Shown in pieces: positions 60,460 through 64,000 of a DNA stretch of 64,000 nucleotides. The notes under the pieces were generated by a model. The model searched no databases, had not been told where the DNA came from, and saw nothing but the letters and a program-made list of their open reading frames with translations. The position numbers and the translations under genes were made by a program. The DNA lies in assembly GCA_040768845.1 (NCBI GenBank), contig JAXGME010000010.1:31945-95944 (forward strand), in the 5' to 3' direction. This DNA is from JAEZHK01 sp040768845 (GTDB taxonomy: Bacteria > Bacillota > Clostridia > Christensenellales > Aristaeellaceae). Position 1 is the stretch's first letter, and each line of letters starts with the position of its first letter.

Positions 60460-61019
60460 TCTCTCACCACCTCATACAGCCCATTGCCGTTGTGATTCTC
60501 GTTCCCGAAGGTTTCCGTCACGGCCTGCTGGTCGTAAACGTACTTGATCGCCGCCAGCATCAGCTTCGCCTGCTCGTCATGCACGGTGATGCTGATTTGT
60601 TGGAAGGGCTTTTTCTCTCCGGCGTCCAGCGTGAAATTATCTGCGAAATCCTCGTCCGAAATGGCCTCGAAGCCGAAGTCGGTCATGGGCAGCACGATCC
60701 CCTGCAATTCCAGCGGCAGCAAGTCCATGTCCCATTGCGCCATCTCGCCGACCTTGTTGTCGGCCAATCGGAAGGCTTTTATTTGATCCTCGGTCAGCTC
60801 GTCGGCGATGACACAGGGCACCTCCTTGATGCCAAGGGACTGCGCCGCCTTGTATCGAGTGTGACCCGCGACAATCTCATGGTTCCGGTCAATCACCAGC
60901 GGCACCAGAAAACCGAACTCCCGGATGCTGGCGGCGACGCCCTTTACGGCCTCGTCGTTCTTGCGCGGATTGCGTGCATAAGGGCGGATGTCCTTTAAGG
61001 GCAGGGTTTGAATGTTCAT
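60432..61019 (-). CDS. ParB-like nuclease-domain protein
   Basis: A 195-residue protein starting behind GGAGG within the end of the terminase gene. The ParB N-terminal fold is evident: LPLKDIRPYARNPRKNDEAVK, EFGFLVPLVIDRNHEIVAGHTR and YKAAQSLGIKEVPCVIADEL. No helix-turn-helix partition domain follows. Phage proteins of this kind usually neighbour methylase or modification genes, as here (Mom-like and ParB/methylase-like). Confidence 0.88.
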   Translation of the reverse strand: MNIQTLPLKDIRPYARNPRKNDEAVKGVAASIREFGFLVPLVIDRNHEIVAGHTRYKAAQSLGIKEVPCVIADELTEDQIKAFRLADNKVGEMAQWDMDLLPLELQGIVLPMTDFGFEAISDEDFADNFTLDAGEKKPFQQISITVHDEQAKLMLAAIKYVYDQQAVTETFGNENHNGNGLYEVVREWAALKKLS

Positions 61020-61022
61020 GGC

Positions 61023-61568
61023 TTAACCTCCACGGCGCGCCGACAGCAAGCGCTCCATCATATCGTCATGGGGCGTCGCGCCCTTGTACTCCACGGAGCA
61101 GTTTTCGCGCACGACCTGATAAATCTGATACCACAGGTTGTTGGCCTGCTTGGAAAACGACTGGCTCATGGCCACATAGGGCGAGGGAATGGCGTTCCCG
61201 GTGGTCGGATGTTTTGCCAAGAAACCAAACTCGGTGATGTATTCCTCGCATTGAATCCAGCGGGAGATCGCCATCGCGTACTGCTCGATGATCTGTGCCG
61301 GAACCAACCGGGCGCATTCGCGCTCGTCCAGCCATTTCCACGTTTCCTCGTACACGCTCACGGCGAGCAGGCTCTTGCCACCCTTTTGCGTGGCGGCGAG
61401 GAACGCCTTGGGCGGCGGCATGGGCTGACCCTTGAGATCAGCGGCGTCCGCCGTGAAATCCAGCACCGTCAGCTTGCGCTTGCCGGGATTGCCGTCCGCG
61501 ATGTTGTCGGCCAGCGCCTTTTTCTTACGGCCTGCGCCGACGCGCGCGCCGCCCTGTCCGTTTGCCAT
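61023..61568 (-). CDS. Phage terminase small subunit, P27 family
   Basis: A 181-residue DNA-packaging protein starting MANGQGGARVGAGRKKKALA behind GGAGGTGATGGC. The glycine/basic N-terminus with GNPGKRKL, and the later WKWLDERECARLVPAQIIEQYAMAISR and NPTTG-like region (KHPTTGNAIPSPYVAM), are typical of P27-type small terminases. The large terminase gene, expected next, is absent. Confidence 0.82.
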   Translation of the reverse strand: MANGQGGARVGAGRKKKALADNIADGNPGKRKLTVLDFTADAADLKGQPMPPPKAFLAATQKGGKSLLAVSVYEETWKWLDERECARLVPAQIIEQYAMAISRWIQCEEYITEFGFLAKHPTTGNAIPSPYVAMSQSFSKQANNLWYQIYQVVRENCSVEYKGATPHDDMMERLLSARRGG

Positions 61569-61747
61569 GCCATCACCTCCTGCCGTGCAAAAATGGGAAC
61601 AAAAAAAGATGGGTGATATACCCATTTTGAAAGCGCGAAAATTCACGCGAAGGGGCGCATCCGCTATGTTCGGAACGCAATTTTAAGATTTTGCTCCCCC
61701 CTGGGGAGGGAGGCCCGCGCCGGGGATGGGCGGAAAGCCGAAAGGGA

Positions 61748-61774
61748 CAAAAAAGCCGCCGCGTCTTTCGCGGC
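61748..61774 (-). terminator. Intrinsic terminator on the minus strand
   Basis: Minus strand: GCCGCG, loop AAAGA, CGCGGC, then GGC and T7. It lies just after the small gene at 61791, before the terminase gene, so early and late phage transcripts may be separated here. Confidence 0.8.
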
Positions 61775-61790
61775 AGCTCCGTGGGTGGCG

Positions 61791-62048
61791 CTACTCGTCA
61801 TCTTCCTTGGAAGGCACATAGATGGCGGTGCATTTCAGATCCCCGCGCTCGTAGTCCAGCCAATAGAACCAGCCCGGATTCTTTAGGGAATTGAAGGTGA
61901 TCCGCTGCGCCGCCCGGCTGTAGCCGGTGGCCTCCGGGTATTTGGCCCGTACCCTCTCCAATACCTTACTGGCCGGGGCCTTGGTGAACATGCGCTCGAA
62001 GAATTCCTTGTCGGCCAGGATGCGGGCTTTCAATGTGGTCTGATTCAT
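61791..62048 (-). CDS. Small phage protein of unknown function
   Basis: An 85-residue acidic/basic soluble protein starting MNQTTLKARILADKEFFERM, with AAQRITFNSLKNPGWFYWLDYERGDLKC near the end. It has a plausible AAAGGCGG ribosome binding site. I do not recognise the family. Probably an accessory phage gene between the HNH endonuclease and the terminase. Confidence 0.6.
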   Translation of the reverse strand: MNQTTLKARILADKEFFERMFTKAPASKVLERVRAKYPEATGYSRAAQRITFNSLKNPGWFYWLDYERGDLKCTAIYVPSKEDDE

Positions 62049-62137
62049 ATTGCTGTACCGCCTTTCTTTGTTGAGCACAGCTTACCAGACCACCCGTGTC
62101 TTACAAGCCTTTCCGGGTCTTTTCTTAAAAGAAAAGT

Positions 62138-62509
62138 TTAGCCCCAGCGCCCGGCAGGCGACCATCGCCCGCCTTCGCGGGCCGTGATGCGGGAATGACA
62201 TTCCTTGCACAGCGCCATGAGATTGTCCTCGGCATGGGTGCCGCCCTGGGCGAGCGGGACAATATGGTGGACTTCCGCCGCCGCCGTCACCCGGCCCTCG
62301 CGCTGGCAGACCTCGCACAGCGGATGCGCCGCGACGAACGCCTTGCGGATGCGCGGCCACGCGCCGTTATACCGGCGTTTCATTTCGGGCGTCCGCCCGT
62401 ACCGGTTGTACTGCGAGGACGCCAGCTTCTGGTGCTCCGGGCAATACTGCCGGTCGGTCAGCGCCGGGCAGCCGGAATAGCCGCAGGGATGGCGGGGCTT
62501 CTTGGGCAT
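62138..62509 (-). CDS. HNH endonuclease
   Basis: A 123-residue phage HNH nuclease starting MPKKPRHPCGYSGCPALTDR behind GGAGG. It has an N-terminal zinc-type CGYSGCP...YCPEH motif and the HNH core AEVHHIVPLAQGGTHAEDNLMALCKECHSRIT with an upstream CEVC. Such nucleases sit next to terminase genes in many phages and assist DNA packaging cleavage. Confidence 0.92.
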   Translation of the reverse strand: MPKKPRHPCGYSGCPALTDRQYCPEHQKLASSQYNRYGRTPEMKRRYNGAWPRIRKAFVAAHPLCEVCQREGRVTAAAEVHHIVPLAQGGTHAEDNLMALCKECHSRITAREGGRWSPAGRWG

Positions 62510-62615
62510 AGCGTCCTCCATATGAAAAGAGCGCCTACAGATTGCTCTGCGGGCGCTCCGAGTAGATTTTTTCATTATCAGTGTACCAAAATTTTTTTCG
62601 ACATACAAGTGAAGC

Positions 62616-63269
62616 TTAGTGAACTATAGTGAACTCCGACGCTTTTTTTCTTCGAGCCAGAACCGCGTGGATGCCCGGCATCAACCGCGTGATATTCTCG
62701 TTGATGTTCACTGTGGAGATGCGGATGACCTGCCAGCCTTCACCCAACTTACGTGCAATTGCATCATCGCGGATTTCCTGATAGCCGCATTTATCCTTTC
62801 CATGATAGATGGGACCGTCAATCTCCAGAGCCACCTTCAATTCGGTGAGGACGAAGTCAACCGAATACTCGTACACCTTAACCTGATGATGTGTTTTCAC
62901 CCCTTGACGGATTAGCTCAAGCGCCACCATGATTTCCTCTGTGCTCTGAAACCAGCCGCTTTTGTTCAGCCGTTTTCTCACCAGTCGGATTGCACGATCA
63001 TACGGCTTGATGTCGGTCACCTTGGAAATGCGCTTGATGGCAGTTTCCAGTTTCCGTTCTTTCTTGTCAACGGCACCTTGCGCTTTTTTCTCACACTCCT
63101 GCGCTACTGCCTCCTTGCGGCAGGATGGGCATGCATATTGCGTGCCGCTTTGGTAGGACCATGTATAGACTGGTGTTCCGCAAAAGCGGCAAGGCGGATA
63201 ATAACACGGATAACCGGCGCTGTCTTTTCCAATGCGAATGCCATCCTGAATTGCGTCACGCCTGCTCAT
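62616..63269 (-). CDS. DUF559/Vsr-like endonuclease-fold protein with N-terminal zinc finger
   Basis: A 217-residue protein. N-terminal zinc motifs are PPCRFCGTPVYTW and YACPSCRKEA, followed by a charged helix. The C-terminal half looks like a small PD-(D/E)xK nuclease: YSVDFVLTELKVALEIDGPIYHG with Asp and Glu-x-Asp, then DDAIARKLGEGWQVIRIST. I start it at MSRRDAIQDG (63269) because GGAGG lies at proper spacing. Function in the phage is unknown. Confidence 0.72.
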   Translation of the reverse strand: MSRRDAIQDGIRIGKDSAGYPCYYPPCRFCGTPVYTWSYQSGTQYACPSCRKEAVAQECEKKAQGAVDKKERKLETAIKRISKVTDIKPYDRAIRLVRKRLNKSGWFQSTEEIMVALELIRQGVKTHHQVKVYEYSVDFVLTELKVALEIDGPIYHGKDKCGYQEIRDDAIARKLGEGWQVIRISTVNINENITRLMPGIHAVLARRKKASEFTIVH

Positions 63270-63705
63270 GATCATCCTCCGCACTGCGTATCCTGTCGAT
63301 CACACGCAATGCCCTTTCGTGCAGGATGTGCGCCCACCGCACGGTACACTGCATATCAATCGCGATCTGTTCCCACGATTGGAAACATAAATATCGCTTT
63401 TCCAGCAGCAGGTGGTAGTCCTGATTGGACACAGCGTTGATGCACCGAGCGATGTCAATCTTCATGGCAATCAGCTCATCTATCGTGCCGTTCAGATCAT
63501 TCTCCGCTTCCATCAACCGGATAATCGAATCCTCCAGCGAGGAAACGTTTCGCGTATGAGATACCGGTTCGCTCCCATACGATACGGTGACCTTCCGCGT
63601 CAGCGAGCGCAAGGCTTCCACCTGTTCCAATTTGGAATTGATCCGCTGGTCGAGGCGGTAGGCTTGGGAGAGATATTCCTTGGCGGTCAGGGGTTTATCG
63701 TTCAT
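63256..63705 (-). CDS. DUF1492-like phage late regulator
   Basis: A 149-residue protein starting MNDKPLTAKEYLSQAYRLDQ behind GGAGG. It has a helical N-terminal part with MNLMEAEN-like spacing, then the DNA-binding-like segment EKRYLCFQSWEQIAIDMQCT and VRWAHILHERALRVI, a sigma-like helix-turn-helix. DUF1492/ArpU-type proteins control late genes in Bacillota phages. Overlaps the next gene start by 14 bp. Confidence 0.78.
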   Translation of the reverse strand: MNDKPLTAKEYLSQAYRLDQRINSKLEQVEALRSLTRKVTVSYGSEPVSHTRNVSSLEDSIIRLMEAENDLNGTIDELIAMKIDIARCINAVSNQDYHLLLEKRYLCFQSWEQIAIDMQCTVRWAHILHERALRVIDRIRSAEDDHEQA

Positions 63706-63710
63706 AAGGT

Positions 63711-63995
63711 TCAATCCTCCAATTCCTTGAGTATCGCGGCGACCTCCGCCGCCGAGGTGACTTTGAAGGCTTGTCCTTTTGCATTCCTGATTTTTTGTAT
63801 CGTGATTTCTTGCAGCTTTGTCAATTTGCCGGTTTCGGTCTTGACCTCGAAGGCCACGAACCTCCCGTTAATGCAGGCGATGATGTCCGGGACGCCTGCC
63901 GTCCCATAGATTCCGCCATGCTCTTTCCAAGCATAGCAGCAGGGGGTTTTCTTGAGCAGCCGCAAAATCGCGGCCACGATGTCGCGCTCGGCCAT
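63711..63995 (-). CDS. VRR-NUC domain protein
   Basis: A 94-residue PD-(D/E)xK-fold nuclease-type protein starting MAERDIVAAILRLLKK. Family core: TAGVPDIIACINGRFVAFEVKTETGKLT with the Asp and Glu-x-Lys catalytic triad. Stand-alone VRR-NUC proteins are common in phage replication regions. The ATG is only 5 bp from the window edge, so its ribosome binding site is not visible. Confidence 0.9.
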   Translation of the reverse strand: MAERDIVAAILRLLKKTPCCYAWKEHGGIYGTAGVPDIIACINGRFVAFEVKTETGKLTKLQEITIQKIRNAKGQAFKVTSAAEVAAILKELED

Positions 63996-64000
63996 TCGTG

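Larger units (their letters stand above)
55046..63995 (-). mobile_element. Prophage remnant (extends past the right edge)
   Basis: All genes from 63995 leftward run on one strand and form a phage late-region order: nuclease, DUF1492-type regulator, endonucleases, HNH, small terminase, ParB-like, Mom-like, ParB/methylase-like, then tape measure and tail. Genes for large terminase, portal, capsid and head-tail connectors are missing. They were lost in a deletion whose junction is near 58575. The left end is cut by an IS256-type element. No integrase or attachment site is visible. Confidence 0.85.

Overview
The window looks like chromosome of a GC-rich anaerobic Clostridia-type bacterium (Bacillota). 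I infer this from strong AGGAGG ribosome binding sites, GTG and TTG starts, [FeFe] and energy-converting [NiFe] hydrogenases, a class II ribonucleotide reductase, a BMP-type nucleoside importer and clostridial-style prophage genes. A Christensenellales-like lineage would fit (GTP-type PEPCK, high GC), but that is a guess from gene content.

Layout. 1-7.9 kb: start of a B12-dependent ribonucleotide reductase gene, xylose isomerase, a macrolide-exporter-type ABC system (ATPase, FtsX-like permease, adaptor) divergent from its probable TetR regulator, and a 2-hydroxyacid dehydrogenase. 8.4-25.0 kb: hydrogen metabolism. A short [FeFe] hydrogenase and a complete hypABFCDE maturation operon face, tail to tail, a 12-gene operon. 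That operon encodes a group 4 [NiFe] hydrogenase with counterparts of all eleven core subunits of respiratory complex I (transcribed L-M-N-J-K-A-B-C-D-H-I) plus the large-subunit maturation protease. The natural reading is a ferredoxin-linked, ion-pumping hydrogenase whose NiFe centre is made by the Hyp proteins next door. 25.4-31.2 kb: GTP-PEPCK, a glycerate-dehydrogenase-like enzyme, a heme catalase and an epimerase. 31.3-36.6 kb: a 1203-residue surface protein with a Glu-Pro-Thr-Pro stalk; its terminator hairpin has been split by an intact IS1182-type element. 37.5-41.8 kb: aldose epimerase and a molybdenum-cofactor operon (MoeA-like, Mog, MoaA, MoaC, MOSC). 42-47.7 kb: BMP-family importer (binding protein, two permeases, ATPase) and a pterin methyltransferase. 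47.8-51.7 kb: GH3 glycosidase, a short-chain dehydrogenase with a tandem duplication over its start, and an SRAP protein.

51.8-64.0 kb is decayed accessory DNA: an IS21-type relic cut by an IS256-type relic, followed by a prophage remnant read right to left to the window edge. The remnant carries VRR-NUC, DUF1492-type, nuclease, HNH, small terminase, ParB-like, Mom-like and ParB/methylase-like genes. An internal deletion then joins the methylase-like gene to the 3' half of the tape-measure gene. A three-gene cargo cassette (Phd-like/zinc-ribbon protein, small protein, membrane protein) lies between the tape-measure gene and the first codons of a tail gene that the IS256-type element truncates.

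No tRNA, rRNA or CRISPR array was seen. Most very long antisense open frames in this GC-rich DNA are shadows of the genes listed.
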